Part shown: piece after piece, positions 42,197 through 51,386 of the stretch | Position numbering within the stretch: the stretch's first letter is position 1 | How the letters are laid out: each line of letters begins with the position of its first letter | Assembly (NCBI GenBank): GCA_947492575.1 | Contig: CANLNK010000005.1 | Coordinates: 1-64,000, forward strand | Length of the DNA: 64,000 bases | DNA from: an uncultured Thalassotalea sp. | GTDB taxonomy: Bacteria > Pseudomonadota > Gammaproteobacteria > Enterobacterales > Alteromonadaceae | Direction: 5' to 3' | Notes under the pieces: generated by a model | Told to the model about the DNA's origin: nothing | The model's input: only the letters and a program-made list of their open reading frames with translations | Databases searched by the model: none | Program-made: the position numbers and the translations under genes

Positions 42197-44311
42197 GTGA
42201 AAAAGCAGTTTTTATATCCATTGTTTATTGTTTCTAGTGGTGTTCTAGCCCACGACGATTTAAACCATGCATCAAATAGTCATGATGACATTGAGCACAT
42301 TGAAGTAAAACGTTTATGGCAGCCTTATCGCGGTAACGTTCCGCTTATCGATACGCCGCAAGCTGTTGATAGAATTAATGCCGATACACTTGAGAGCGAG
42401 GGTATTACACGCCTTATTGATGCCTTGTCTTTTTCACCCAGTATCGTTAGACAAAACAACTCTGGCGGTATGTTTGATAGCTTTGCTATACGTGGCTTCT
42501 CGGGTGACGAGAACAATCCAAGTGGCTACTTAGTTAATGGCTTCAATTCTCGCGGCTACAACGGCAATCGAAGCACCGCAAATATTGAAACTATCGAAGT
42601 TATGAAAGGCCCAGGTTCAGCCTTATACGGGCAAGGTGAACCAGGTGGTACCATCAATATCATCACTAAAAAGCCGCAATTTGATGAACAAGGCTATATC
42701 CAAGGTACGTTAGGCAACTACAGCAAGAAACAAGTTGAGTTTGATTACACTAATGGCTTGAATAGTGACGTAGCTTACCGCTTCAATGGTGCATATGAAG
42801 ACTCAGATACACATCGAGATAATGTATCAATTGAGAGCCTGCACTTTAATCCGTCTTTTCTTTGGAATATTTCAGGCGACACGAGCTTAAGCTATGAAAT
42901 GGAAGTGCTTGACCAGAAGAAGCCGTTAGATCGCGGTGTATTGATACTAAACAACGATTTCGATTCGGTAGAACCTGAAGATTTCTACGGTGACCCAAGA
43001 GATGGTGCGCACAAAGTTGAAGCATTAGGCCACCAATTGTTGCTTAATCATCGTATTAATGACAATTGGCACCTACTATCTGGGTTAGCTTATCGCGACT
43101 CTTCATTTGAAGGCTTCTCTTCCGATACTGAATTGTCAGGTGGTCGACAATTGGCGTATAGCGATCCAAATATTGTGTCGAGACAGAGAAGACAGCGAGA
43201 TTATCAAGCAACGGATTTTTCGGCACGTTTTGAATTGAGTGGTGAGCTTGAACTGGCTGGATTCAAAAATAATTTACTGATTGGTTTAGACTACTATAAC
43301 TTTGATTTAGATACCGATTATAAGGTTTGGCGTACAGCTTGGGGATCTGGTGATACAACGTATTCACTTGATCTAACGAATCCTGATTATACGCAGACAC
43401 AGCCAACACCATTGGCAAAAACTCACACATCTGAAGAACAAAAAGGACTTGGCTTCTACGCCCAGAACCTAGTGGAACTGACAGACAACGCCAAGCTTCT
43501 TCTCGGCTTCAGAGTGGATAAGTTCGAGCAAGAAATTTTGAATAAGCTGTCTGATAGCACGCAGGACAAAGATCAAACGGAAGTGACGCCTCGTGTAGGT
43601 TTTGTCTATGAAGTAAGTGATAATATTAATGTTTACACTAGCTATGCGGAAGGCTTTAGACCTAACCCAGGGTTAGATGTTGATCGAAATGCCTTCGATC
43701 CAGAAGAAACAACGTCTGTAGAGTTTGGTGTGAAGTGGCAAAATATTGCTGGCCGCTTTTCTGGCAACATTGCAATATTTGATGCTGAAAAGACCAATAT
43801 GCTAACCGCTGAACCAGATACTGGCCTTTCTGCAACATTAGGTGAAGTGGAAAGTCAGGGTGTCGAAGTCAGTCTAATTACTGAGTTAACTGATAGCACC
43901 ATGCTTGAATTTGCTTATGCCTATACTGATGCGAAAACTGCTAATGATGTGATTAACTCTGACTGGGGTGTGCCGATTCCAAAAGGCTCACGTTTAATCA
44001 ATGTCGCTGATCACATCGGCCATGTCTCATTAAAGCATTACACAACTGTAATGGGTAAAGAAACCTACCTTGGTGCGACAGTAAATTATGTTGGAGACCG
44101 TTTAGGTGAAACAACAGATGTTGATTATATTCTACCGTCATACACGCTAGTGAATTTATCTGCAGCGGTAGAATTAACTGAAAAGGTTAGTGTGAAGTTA
44201 GACGTCAATAACTTGTTTGACGAAGAGTATTTTGAAAACTCTTATCATAAGCTATGGACGATGCCGGGTTCGCCAATTAATTACAGCGCGAGTATTAAGT
44301 ATCAGTTCTAA
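42197..44311 (+). CDS. TonB-dependent outer-membrane receptor, predicted zinc-regulated
   Basis: The 704 residues have a signal peptide (FLYPLFIVSSGVLA), then a His/Asp-rich mature N-terminus (HDDLNHASNSHDDIEH). Next come a TonB-box-like IEHIEVKR, a plug domain (about 45-160, MKGPGSALYGQGEPGGTINI) and a 22-strand-type barrel ending in SASIKYQF. By sequence it resembles siderophore receptors (FhuA/FpvA class). The Zur-like operator and His-rich N-terminus instead point to zinc or a zincophore. The start is GTG at 42197. A terminator follows. Confidence 0.88.
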   Translation: MKKQFLYPLFIVSSGVLAHDDLNHASNSHDDIEHIEVKRLWQPYRGNVPLIDTPQAVDRINADTLESEGITRLIDALSFSPSIVRQNNSGGMFDSFAIRGFSGDENNPSGYLVNGFNSRGYNGNRSTANIETIEVMKGPGSALYGQGEPGGTINIITKKPQFDEQGYIQGTLGNYSKKQVEFDYTNGLNSDVAYRFNGAYEDSDTHRDNVSIESLHFNPSFLWNISGDTSLSYEMEVLDQKKPLDRGVLILNNDFDSVEPEDFYGDPRDGAHKVEALGHQLLLNHRINDNWHLLSGLAYRDSSFEGFSSDTELSGGRQLAYSDPNIVSRQRRQRDYQATDFSARFELSGELELAGFKNNLLIGLDYYNFDLDTDYKVWRTAWGSGDTTYSLDLTNPDYTQTQPTPLAKTHTSEEQKGLGFYAQNLVELTDNAKLLLGFRVDKFEQEILNKLSDSTQDKDQTEVTPRVGFVYEVSDNINVYTSYAEGFRPNPGLDVDRNAFDPEETTSVEFGVKWQNIAGRFSGNIAIFDAEKTNMLTAEPDTGLSATLGEVESQGVEVSLITELTDSTMLEFAYAYTDAKTANDVINSDWGVPIPKGSRLINVADHIGHVSLKHYTTVMGKETYLGATVNYVGDRLGETTDVDYILPSYTLVNLSAAVELTEKVSVKLDVNNLFDEEYFENSYHKLWTMPGSPINYSASIKYQF

Positions 44312-44345
44312 GCTAACAAGCCGTTACTGGTTAATCTAACTTATT

Positions 44346-44376
44346 AGCAGCCTAAGTCTTCACTAGGCTGCTTTTT
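44346..44376 (+). terminator. Rho-independent terminator after the TonB receptor
   Basis: A 9-bp stem AGCAGCCTA/TAGGCTGCT with a 9-nt loop is followed by TTTT, 34 bases past the receptor stop. Confidence 0.87.
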
Positions 44377-44394
44377 AGTATCTAAAATAGCAAT

Positions 44395-45555
44395 ATGAAT
44401 AATCTACAACACCTTAAAAACCGCGTACCTTCGATTGATATTTTACGGGGCATAGTTATCTTACTGATGTTGGTTGATCACGTTCGAGAGCGAGTATTTC
44501 TGCATCAGCAAGTCGCTGACCCGATGAATATCGATGAAACGAGTTCTACCTTGTTCTTTACGCGCTTAATGGCGCACTTTTGCGCACCGGTATTTATTTT
44601 CCTGACTGGATTAAGCGCTTGGTTATACGCAAACCCTATTAACAAGCCACAACGCGATGTTAGAGCGTTTCTCTTAAAACGTGGCTTATTCATTATTTTC
44701 TTAGAAATTACCTTGGTAAACTTCTCTTGGTTTGGCAATTACAACGCGTTGTATTTGCAAGTGATGTGGGCCATAGGCTTGTGCATGATTACCCTCGCCG
44801 TGTTGACGTTATTGCCGCACCGCATTATTGGTATTTTGGGTATCTTCATTATATTTGGTCATAACGCACTGGATTTTATTACATTTAAACCAGACGAGTT
44901 TGGCTATTCATTATGGACGATACTGCATGACCGCGGTTTTCTTTACGTAGGCGAGGGGGCGAGTGATGCGTTTAAGGTGAAAGTGTCATACCCGACATTA
45001 CCTTGGGTTGGTGTGATATGTTTGGGCTACTTTGTTGCACCACTATTTTCCGCTAAAGTGGATAGTCAGAAGCGTGTGCAAACTTTGTTTAAGCTCGGTG
45101 CTTTTAGCTTAGTTGGATTGTTGGCGGTAAGGTTACTGAATGTTTATTTAGAACCTGTGCCTTGGTCAATCTATGATAGCTGGTTGTTAACGCTTCAATC
45201 GTTTGTCAACTTTACCAAATATCCACCTTCGCTAGGCTTCCTACTTTTTACCTTGGGCACTGCATTTATCGTGTTGGCTCTGGTTGAAAAAGCAAACTCT
45301 ACAAAGCTAAACTTTTTAAGGCATTATGGCTCTGCCCCTATGTTTTTCTATCTTACGCACCTCTATGCGCTGCTTGCGTTGTATACCGTACTAGTTGCTA
45401 TTTATGGTACGAATAAGGGAGTGTATTTTGGTGTGGACTACGTGTGGCAAGTCTGGGCTATTTCAATATTGTTGAGTATTACGCTCTATTGGCCGACAAA
45501 GGCGTTTTCAAACTTTAAGAAAACAACAAAACTGGCTTGGGTAAAATATTTTTAA
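44395..45555 (+). CDS. DUF1624/HGSNAT-like multi-span membrane protein
   Basis: The 386 residues have about ten predicted membrane helices. The N-terminal RVPSIDILRGIVILLMLVDH and a conserved histidine are typical of the DUF1624 / heparan-alpha-glucosaminide N-acetyltransferase-like family of membrane acyltransferases. The acceptor is unknown. It starts 19 bases after the terminator of the TonB receptor, so it may be partly dependent on read-through or have its own promoter. Confidence 0.82.
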   Translation: MNNLQHLKNRVPSIDILRGIVILLMLVDHVRERVFLHQQVADPMNIDETSSTLFFTRLMAHFCAPVFIFLTGLSAWLYANPINKPQRDVRAFLLKRGLFIIFLEITLVNFSWFGNYNALYLQVMWAIGLCMITLAVLTLLPHRIIGILGIFIIFGHNALDFITFKPDEFGYSLWTILHDRGFLYVGEGASDAFKVKVSYPTLPWVGVICLGYFVAPLFSAKVDSQKRVQTLFKLGAFSLVGLLAVRLLNVYLEPVPWSIYDSWLLTLQSFVNFTKYPPSLGFLLFTLGTAFIVLALVEKANSTKLNFLRHYGSAPMFFYLTHLYALLALYTVLVAIYGTNKGVYFGVDYVWQVWAISILLSITLYWPTKAFSNFKKTTKLAWVKYF

Positions 45556-45560
45556 ATACT

Positions 45561-45659
45561 AGGGCGTGTTGAAAAAGCTGTCAGGTGAGCGAATTACTTT
45601 TGTTAATTATCGTGCTGCTACTTACGCATTTTCTGCGCAAGTATCGCCACTGACAGCTT
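45561..45659. repeat. Structured intergenic repeat with element-type end
   Basis: It begins with AGGGCGTGTTGA (45561-45572), the same terminal 12-mer as the palindromic element family. A stem AAGCTGTCAG (45575-45584) / CTGACAGCTT (45650-45659) then encloses a second hairpin, TACTTACGCA (45619-45628) / TGCGCAAGTA (45634-45643, one mismatch). The interior differs from the 280-bp copies. It lies between convergent genes and might also act as a transcription barrier. Confidence 0.5.
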
Positions 45660-45753
45660 AAATGCTTAAAACTTTGAGAGCGCGAGGGGGAGCTCGTCTG
45701 ACGATTAAGCAGGCGGCTAAGCAGGCACCAAATAGAGCGCCTGTTATTGTCTG

Positions 45754-46170
45754 CTATTCGAAATTCTCGAACGCTTTGAGTAAGAGTTCTTGATACCCAA
45801 CTAAACCCAAAATTTCTTCCGCTTCTATGACAGGGGCACAACTTAAGCCGAATTTATCAAATAATCGAGCACAGTAGCGAACATCCATTTCAGGTGGTAC
45901 TGAAACCACTGGCTTTGACATCACTTCATAAATATTCACGCGATCGAGTGAGCGGTCTTTAGCCATCACCTGTTTAGCGATATCAGATAGCATCAAAATA
46001 CCGTATGCGTCATGTTGGTCGCGCTTATTAACGATGATTACTTGTGTGTTGTTTGTTCGCATCGCATCTAGTGCTTCTCGCACCGTTTGCATACCATCTA
46101 AGGTTATGAAGTTTTGCGTCATTACTTCTGCTGCTTTAATTCTGGCTTTCATTTTTGCTGATGTACTCAC
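45754..46170 (-). CDS. CBS-domain protein of the DUF1538/P-II-like operon
   Basis: The 138 residues form a pair of CBS domains (about 15-70 and 82-136; AAEVMTQNFITLDGMQTVREALDAM, IYEVMSKPVVSVPPEMDVRYCARLF). CBS pairs usually bind adenosine nucleotides or S-adenosylmethionine and regulate channels, transporters or enzymes. There is no other domain. Its start overlaps the P-II-like gene by four bases, so the two are translated together. Inferred role: nucleotide sensor for the DUF1538 membrane proteins. Confidence 0.85.
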   Translation of the reverse strand: MSTSAKMKARIKAAEVMTQNFITLDGMQTVREALDAMRTNNTQVIIVNKRDQHDAYGILMLSDIAKQVMAKDRSLDRVNIYEVMSKPVVSVPPEMDVRYCARLFDKFGLSCAPVIEAEEILGLVGYQELLLKAFENFE

Positions 46171-46517
46171 AGTTCATTCTCCACGCTTGAACTTAACTGA
46201 CTTACTTGATGGCTAACGCCAACGGCGTCTTCGACATCCAGTTGAAATGCGATGCCTGTGCCCGGTTTTTCATCAAACTTACCTACACGGGCAATTTCTT
46301 CCAAAATGTGGCGACTCATATGCTTTTCTACAAGAAACAGAAGCACGTCACGCTGGGTTTCTAACGTTAAGCCAAAAAAGGTTTCTGACTTCTTTAGCCC
46401 TTCGCCTCGGGCGTTACTTATTACAGTTGCGCCAGTAGCTCCTGCTGCTCTGGCTGTATCCATCACCAAGTCGGTGATTTCATCTTCAACGAACACAATG
46501 ATCATTTTAAAGTGCAT
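46167..46517 (-). CDS. P-II-like signalling protein
   Basis: The 116 residues have the P-II/GlnB-like ferredoxin fold pattern (beta strand KMIIVFVEDEITDLVMDTA, AAGATGATVISNARGEG, then strand DVLLFLVEKH and helix MSRHILEEIARVG). The canonical T-loop is shortened and its uridylylation tyrosine is absent. The usual B-loop/C-terminal GDGKIFV is replaced by PGTGIAFQLDVEDAVGV. It is therefore a divergent P-II-like protein, not GlnB or GlnK. It sits nine bases after a DUF1538 gene, recalling AmtB-GlnK and SbtA-SbtB transporter-regulator pairs. Confidence 0.82.
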   Translation of the reverse strand: MHFKMIIVFVEDEITDLVMDTARAAGATGATVISNARGEGLKKSETFFGLTLETQRDVLLFLVEKHMSRHILEEIARVGKFDEKPGTGIAFQLDVEDAVGVSHQVSQLSSSVENEL

Positions 46518-46526
46518 TATTTATCC

Positions 46527-47333
46527 TTAGCGGCTTACGCTTTGAACTTGTTTCCGTGTTGAACGCCATTGCGACAATTGCGCATACGCCATCACAGACA
46601 TCATAGGAAACAAACTGGCAAAGGCGATTAAGCCAAAACCATCAATAAGAGGACTACGACCAGGTACTGTCTCTGCTAAGCCTAACCCTAGTGCGGCAAC
46701 CAGCGGAACCGTGACGGTAGATGTGGTGACACCACCCGAGTCATAAGCAAGCGGAACAATCAATTTTGGCGCGAATACGGTTTGTATGACGACGACGATG
46801 TAGCCAGTAATAATATAGTAGTGAATAGGGTCGCCTACCACGATGCGGTAACAACCGAGGGAGATACCTACAGCTACGCCCAATGCGACAGCAATCCTCA
46901 GCCCCCAGATGCCAATCGCACCACCAGATACTTCATTGGCTTTAATCGCAACTGCGATAAGTGAGGGTTCTGCAATCGTGGTGCTAAACCCGATAAGAAA
47001 CGCAAATACATAGACCCAAGCATAATCTTGCCAAACGAGATTGATATCAGCGGCTATTTGGCTAACGCTATCAACTCCCGCGATAAAGGCTGGATTGGTG
47101 AGTTGTTGTGCCATCAGTTTTCCGAGCGGGAACAATGCCCACTCAAGCCCGATAAGAAATAACGACAATCCAATGAGCACCCAAATAAAGCCAAAAATGA
47201 CTTTGGTGAAATTAGGTACGGGTTTGCGAATAACAGCGAACTGGAAACCAAAGATAATCGCAGCAATCGGCAATACGTCTGACACTGTACTGATAACGGT
47301 AGAGAGAATTTGTTGAAGTAATTCGCCGAGCAT
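46527..47333 (-). CDS. DUF1538 membrane protein, second paralogue
   Basis: The 268 residues have about seven to eight membrane helices. Conserved DUF1538 segments are FSTTIAEPSLIAVAIKA and [17 protein letters not shown], and the C-terminal [20 protein letters not shown] is also shared. It is clearly homologous to the preceding gene (47333-48070). Its ATG overlaps that gene's TAA by one base. The glycine/serine/threonine-rich polar motifs in membrane segments suggest a transport path, but substrate and direction are unknown. Confidence 0.85.
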   Translation of the reverse strand: MLGELLQQILSTVISTVSDVLPIAAIIFGFQFAVIRKPVPNFTKVIFGFIWVLIGLSLFLIGLEWALFPLGKLMAQQLTNPAFIAGVDSVSQIAADINLVWQDYAWVYVFAFLIGFSTTIAEPSLIAVAIKANEVSGGAIGIWGLRIAVALGVAVGISLGCYRIVVGDPIHYYIITGYIVVVIQTVFAPKLIVPLAYDSGGVTTSTVTVPLVAALGLGLAETVPGRSPLIDGFGLIAFASLFPMMSVMAYAQLSQWRSTRKQVQSVSR

Positions 47334-48070
47334 TACAACATCACCATCCCGTAGGCCATCACAAACATCATTGGCGTAAGTGACGCAAGCGCAATTAAAC
47401 CAAAACCATCTATCATCGGATTTCTTCCTTTAATCGATGACGCTAAACCAACCCCAAGTGCTGTGACTAATGGTACTGTGATAGTTGATGTTGTTACGCC
47501 GCCTGAATCGTAAGCTATACCGATGATTTCTTTTGGCGCGAACATTGTCATCACGACGATGCCGATATAGCCACCAATGATCAGCCATTGAATTGGCCAG
47601 CCTTTTAAAATACGAAATACACCAATCACAATCGCAAGACCAACCGAGAAGGCTACGGTAAATCGCAAGCCTTGAGCATAGCTCGCCATGGATGCTTCAT
47701 CTGCACCTATCATTTGGCCCGATGCAGCGACTTTAGCGGCCTCTGCCGCAACTGCAATAAGCGCGGGTTCGGCTATTGTGGTGCCGAATCCGAGCGCGAA
47801 TGCAAAGACAAGTAGCCAAAACACGCTACCTTTTTTCGCAAAGGCATGGGCCATAGATTCACCAATCGGAAATAAACCTTGTTCCAAGCCGTGTATAAAA
47901 AAGGTAAGGCCAAGCAATACCATAATGACACCAACAAGTAGCTGAATAACATTGGGTAAAGGCTGCTTAATGACCACCAACTGGAAGAAGAGAATAACCG
48001 CGATAATGGGGGCAAGATCGCGGAGGCTCCCCAGCATAAAGCCAGTTAGCTTTTTGAGCGTGTCGTGCAA
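47333..48070 (-). CDS. DUF1538 membrane protein, first paralogue
   Basis: The 245 residues are a multi-span membrane protein with [34 protein letters not shown] and [20 protein letters not shown], parallel to the second paralogue. Together they look like a tandem duplication forming a heteromer. The start is TTG at 48070, with AGGAAG six bases upstream; the ATG at 48037 is an alternative. It is the first gene of the operon DUF1538-DUF1538-P-II-like-CBS. I know of no experimentally assigned function for the family. Confidence 0.85.
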   Translation of the reverse strand: MHDTLKKLTGFMLGSLRDLAPIIAVILFFQLVVIKQPLPNVIQLLVGVIMVLLGLTFFIHGLEQGLFPIGESMAHAFAKKGSVFWLLVFAFALGFGTTIAEPALIAVAAEAAKVAASGQMIGADEASMASYAQGLRFTVAFSVGLAIVIGVFRILKGWPIQWLIIGGYIGIVVMTMFAPKEIIGIAYDSGGVTTSTITVPLVTALGVGLASSIKGRNPMIDGFGLIALASLTPMMFVMAYGMVML

Positions 48071-48164
48071 AAGAGGCTTCCTGTCATTGTTTTTTCAACA
48101 TGATAACAGTGCTCAAAATGTAGCTTTTTGATTTAAAACAAAGTACTACAGGAAACGTTAATAA

Positions 48165-48950
48165 CTACTCTTGCGTGGCTATCGAATGCTGAGATTTTGC
48201 AGCGACTGAAAGGACATGCTCAAATAGTGTGGAGAGGCGAGCTAGGTTTTTGGGGTCTGCAAGTAGCAAACTAATTTGAGGTAATAATTGCTGATGAGCT
48301 TTTGTGTCGGTTAGCGCCAAATAGTATGGACTTGCCGGCATACAACCTACTTCCATGATTTTCGAGCGCAAACTAGGTTGCTGAGCAAGTAGATTTTCTA
48401 TGACGGTTTTGTCTTCTGGCAGCACATCCAAGCGCTCTTCAATCAGCATATGAACCAGTCGTTCAAGTCCATTATTGCCTGAGATTGTGATGATTTCAGT
48501 AGCATTGCTGTGGGATTGAAGGTAACTATCTAACGGCTCGCCGTAGCCGTAATCTTGAATGATACCAAGTCGCTTGCCTGAAAACTCTAACGGTAAGCGA
48601 TATTCCCATTCGCTGTTTACGTGGCTATAAAAACACACTTGATATGAGCTAATGGGATGGCTTGAAAATAATAGATCCGGCGCTTCGACTGGCGTTGCAG
48701 TAAGTAAACCGTCGACTTGTTGGCTGTTAGCTAAGGCAATGGCTCGTGACCATGGGTAAGAAGCGATTTTAACGTCAACGTCTACTTGTGTTAGCACCTG
48801 TGTGACATATTCACCGATAATACCATGCTCATAACTATCGCTTGCACATGTATAAGGGCACCATGTGGTGGTTGCCAAGGTGAGTTGCGTGTTATTAGCA
48901 ACAGCATTAGTGCTAATGAACAACCAGCAAAGAACAACGAGGTACTTCAA
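48165..48950 (-). CDS. Solo periplasmic binding protein with CPYTC motif
   Basis: The 261 residues have a signal peptide (YLVVLCWLFISTNAVA) and a family-3 solute-binding fold (TTWCPYTCASD, YPWSRAIALANSQ, RLGIIQDYGYGEPLDSYL, GLERLVHMLIEERLDVLPEDK). The Cys pair WCPYTC matches WCPINC in the decayed gene at 62500, suggesting a disulfide-containing subfamily. There are no transporter genes nearby. Ligand unknown. Confidence 0.83.
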   Translation of the reverse strand: MKYLVVLCWLFISTNAVANNTQLTLATTTWCPYTCASDSYEHGIIGEYVTQVLTQVDVDVKIASYPWSRAIALANSQQVDGLLTATPVEAPDLLFSSHPISSYQVCFYSHVNSEWEYRLPLEFSGKRLGIIQDYGYGEPLDSYLQSHSNATEIITISGNNGLERLVHMLIEERLDVLPEDKTVIENLLAQQPSLRSKIMEVGCMPASPYYLALTDTKAHQQLLPQISLLLADPKNLARLSTLFEHVLSVAAKSQHSIATQE

Positions 48951-49039
48951 GTTAATACGACCAAACGTTATGAAACCGTCATTCTGAGTCTAGCTAAGAA
49001 TTAACTCTTTAGACAGTAAAACGTGGCGATTAATCAGTG

Positions 49040-50677
49040 CTACTTCAATGCGCGAAGCGTGAAGAATACTGTAGCGATAAACGCGATACAGCTACCAATG
49101 GTTTCCGCTTGGCTATGTAATAAAGCTGCGGTAATTAAAGCACCTGACGCCAGTACACCGTTAACCAGCTTAATATGATTGCGCTGTTGCTGCTGCTTGA
49201 GTTCTGCTAACAGGGTCACTTGTTCAACGTGAGCCGCCTTGCCAGAAGCAAGAAAATCATAAATAAGATCAGGTACCTCAGGTAGCTTTTCGTTCCAGAA
49301 TGGCAAGTTGTCTTTGATCTTCGAAAATACTGCTTTGACACCCATTTGCTCTTGAACCCAGTTCTCTAAGAACGGCTTGGCGGTTTGCCATAAGTCCAGT
49401 TGTGGGTAAAGCTGACGCCCTAACCCCTCGATATACAATAAGGTTTTTTGTAGAAGCACGAGTTGTGGTTGCACTTCCATATTAAAGCGGCGGGCAGTAT
49501 TAAATAGGTTGACTAACACTTGACCAAAAGAAATTTCAGCAAGTGGCTTGTTGAATATAGGCTCACACACGGTGCGAATGGCGAATTCAAATTCATCGAC
49601 ACTGGTATCTCGCGGTACCCAACCTGAGTCGACGTGAAGCTCTGCAACTTTGCGATAATCGCGGTTAAAGAAAGCCACAAAGTTCTCTGCTAAATAGCGC
49701 TTATCGTCCTTGTTGAGTGTGCCTACGATACCACAGTCTATTGCTATCCACGTTGGATCTGCTGGGTTAGTAGCATTGACGAATACATTGCCCGGATGCA
49801 TGTCGGCATGGAAAAAACTATCGCGAAACACTTGTGTGAAAAAGACTTCAACGCCGCGCTCTGCTAGTGTTTTCATATCAACGCCAAGTGAGTTGAGCGT
49901 CTCAACTTCACCTACCCCAATACCGTAGATACGTTCCATGACTAGCACGTTCTTATGGCTGTAACTGCTGTATATCTCTGGTACATAAAGATGGTGGTCG
50001 GTGTCGCGCCCCTGCGTGAAATTGCGTTTGAGCTGAATAGCATTAGCGGCTTCGCGATTAAGGTCTAATTCGTCGAGAATGGTTTTGCGATATTCATCAA
50101 CAACTTCCTTAGGGCGCAGACGTTTGCCGTCAGGCAGCCATTTTGCGACGACACCCGCGAACATCAGCATCACATTGATGTCAGCAATAATGGTTTTGTC
50201 GATGCCAGGGCGAAGCACTTTAATAACGACTTCTACTGGCTCACCATTGTCGTCGAGCATGGTCGCTGTATGCACTTGCGCGATTGAAGCAGACGCAAGT
50301 GGCTGCTGATCAAAGTCACTAAAATAGGTGTCGAAAGTTTCTTTGCCGATGGCTAGTTCGATTTGCTTAAGTGCTTGTTGACCAGAAAATGGTGGCACTT
50401 GGTCTTGCAGTAAACTTAATTCTTCTGCGTATGCGTCGGATAATAAATCACGACGTGTCGAGAGCATTTGCCCGAACTTGATAAACACCGGGCCAAGTGA
50501 CTCAATCGCTAGCCTAAATCGTTCTGCCTGCGGCTTATCTTTGTGCTTATTACGTAACCAAAACAGCGAGTGGCGAGCAATTTTTACATACCAAGGTACA
50601 GCTTTTTGCGGCAAGATTTCATCTAAGCCATACTGTAAAAAGGTTTTGATTATTTTATAAAGTCTTAGGCTACGCAC
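49040..50677 (-). CDS. ubiB: UbiB, atypical kinase-like ATPase of ubiquinone biosynthesis
   Basis: The 545 residues match E. coli UbiB (546). ADCK/ABC1-family features are [13 protein letters not shown] (KxGQ motif), the Ala-rich loop [11 protein letters not shown], and the catalytic-loop and metal segments ([19 protein letters not shown]). Two C-terminal membrane helices follow (about 495-545). It supports ubiquinone synthesis, probably by ATP-dependent extraction of lipid intermediates. It lies 64 bases after ubiJ. Confidence 0.96.
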   Translation of the reverse strand: MRSLRLYKIIKTFLQYGLDEILPQKAVPWYVKIARHSLFWLRNKHKDKPQAERFRLAIESLGPVFIKFGQMLSTRRDLLSDAYAEELSLLQDQVPPFSGQQALKQIELAIGKETFDTYFSDFDQQPLASASIAQVHTATMLDDNGEPVEVVIKVLRPGIDKTIIADINVMLMFAGVVAKWLPDGKRLRPKEVVDEYRKTILDELDLNREAANAIQLKRNFTQGRDTDHHLYVPEIYSSYSHKNVLVMERIYGIGVGEVETLNSLGVDMKTLAERGVEVFFTQVFRDSFFHADMHPGNVFVNATNPADPTWIAIDCGIVGTLNKDDKRYLAENFVAFFNRDYRKVAELHVDSGWVPRDTSVDEFEFAIRTVCEPIFNKPLAEISFGQVLVNLFNTARRFNMEVQPQLVLLQKTLLYIEGLGRQLYPQLDLWQTAKPFLENWVQEQMGVKAVFSKIKDNLPFWNEKLPEVPDLIYDFLASGKAAHVEQVTLLAELKQQQQRNHIKLVNGVLASGALITAALLHSQAETIGSCIAFIATVFFTLRALK

Positions 50678-50741
50678 GTAATTTCCGCTTGGGTTTAGGT
50701 TACTTATTTTATGAGTTAGTTCAATGAATTAGTTTAATGAA

Positions 50742-51383
50742 CTAGCGGCTTTTTAAGCGATTCAAACGCTCAGTTAGTTGCGCTATTCGTTGCTCAATAG
50801 TTGTTGACTGCTTTGTCACTTCATCAATGTCCTCAACCCAACCTTGTATTTCTGGTTGTGTTACTACAAGTTGCTGCTCGTAAACGACATACTCACTAGC
50901 GTCGCTCGATATTTGTGTTTTAACGAATTCCGCTTTGGCTGATGCTTTCTTACCGAGGGTGATCAACTTGTGTGTGGCGATATCACCGATGTGCCTTTCT
51001 AGCTCAGCTGGCCAATCAATATCGACGCTATCAGCCAGTGAGGCGAACTGCTGAGCGACTTTCATGTCGCCTTCGATATCAAGCTTATCTGTCTTAATAA
51101 GCGCGGTTAATTGCTGCTCATTTTTCAGCTCTTTCAGGGCTGATACGCTGGTACTAATGGTGCAATCAGCAATTATTACGTCCTCAGAGGGACTAGTAAT
51201 CAGCAACTTGCCTTGGTCTTGGCTTATAACTAACGAAAAACCAAGTTCTTGTAAATGCACGGCAAGACGTTTTTCATCGAGCATCGGCAGCTTTTCTTTT
51301 GTCGCAGGGCTCAGCGAAATCGCAGCGTTGGCTATAGACTCAACAACGCTACAGAAAAGCTGCGGATGCATAAAAGTGCTCAT
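50742..51383 (-). CDS. ubiJ: UbiJ, SCP2-domain ubiquinone biosynthesis accessory factor
   Basis: The 213 residues have an N-terminal SCP2 lipid-binding domain (about 15-115) and a C-terminal coiled coil ending IEQRIAQLTERLNRLKSR, as in E. coli UbiJ (201). It binds polyprenyl intermediates and organises the Ubi metabolon. It lies three bases after ubiE. Confidence 0.93.
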   Translation of the reverse strand: MSTFMHPQLFCSVVESIANAAISLSPATKEKLPMLDEKRLAVHLQELGFSLVISQDQGKLLITSPSEDVIIADCTISTSVSALKELKNEQQLTALIKTDKLDIEGDMKVAQQFASLADSVDIDWPAELERHIGDIATHKLITLGKKASAKAEFVKTQISSDASEYVVYEQQLVVTQPEIQGWVEDIDEVTKQSTTIEQRIAQLTERLNRLKSR

Positions 51384-51386
51384 TGC

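Noticed and set aside
44311-44395. Single zinc operon of the TonB receptor and the DUF1624 gene
   Set aside because: A good terminator at 44346-44376 separates them, so joint Zur control is not supported by sequence alone.
46167-46517. Annotation of the P-II-like gene as glnB or glnK
   Set aside because: The T-loop tyrosine and canonical C-terminal motifs are absent and there is no amtB next to it.
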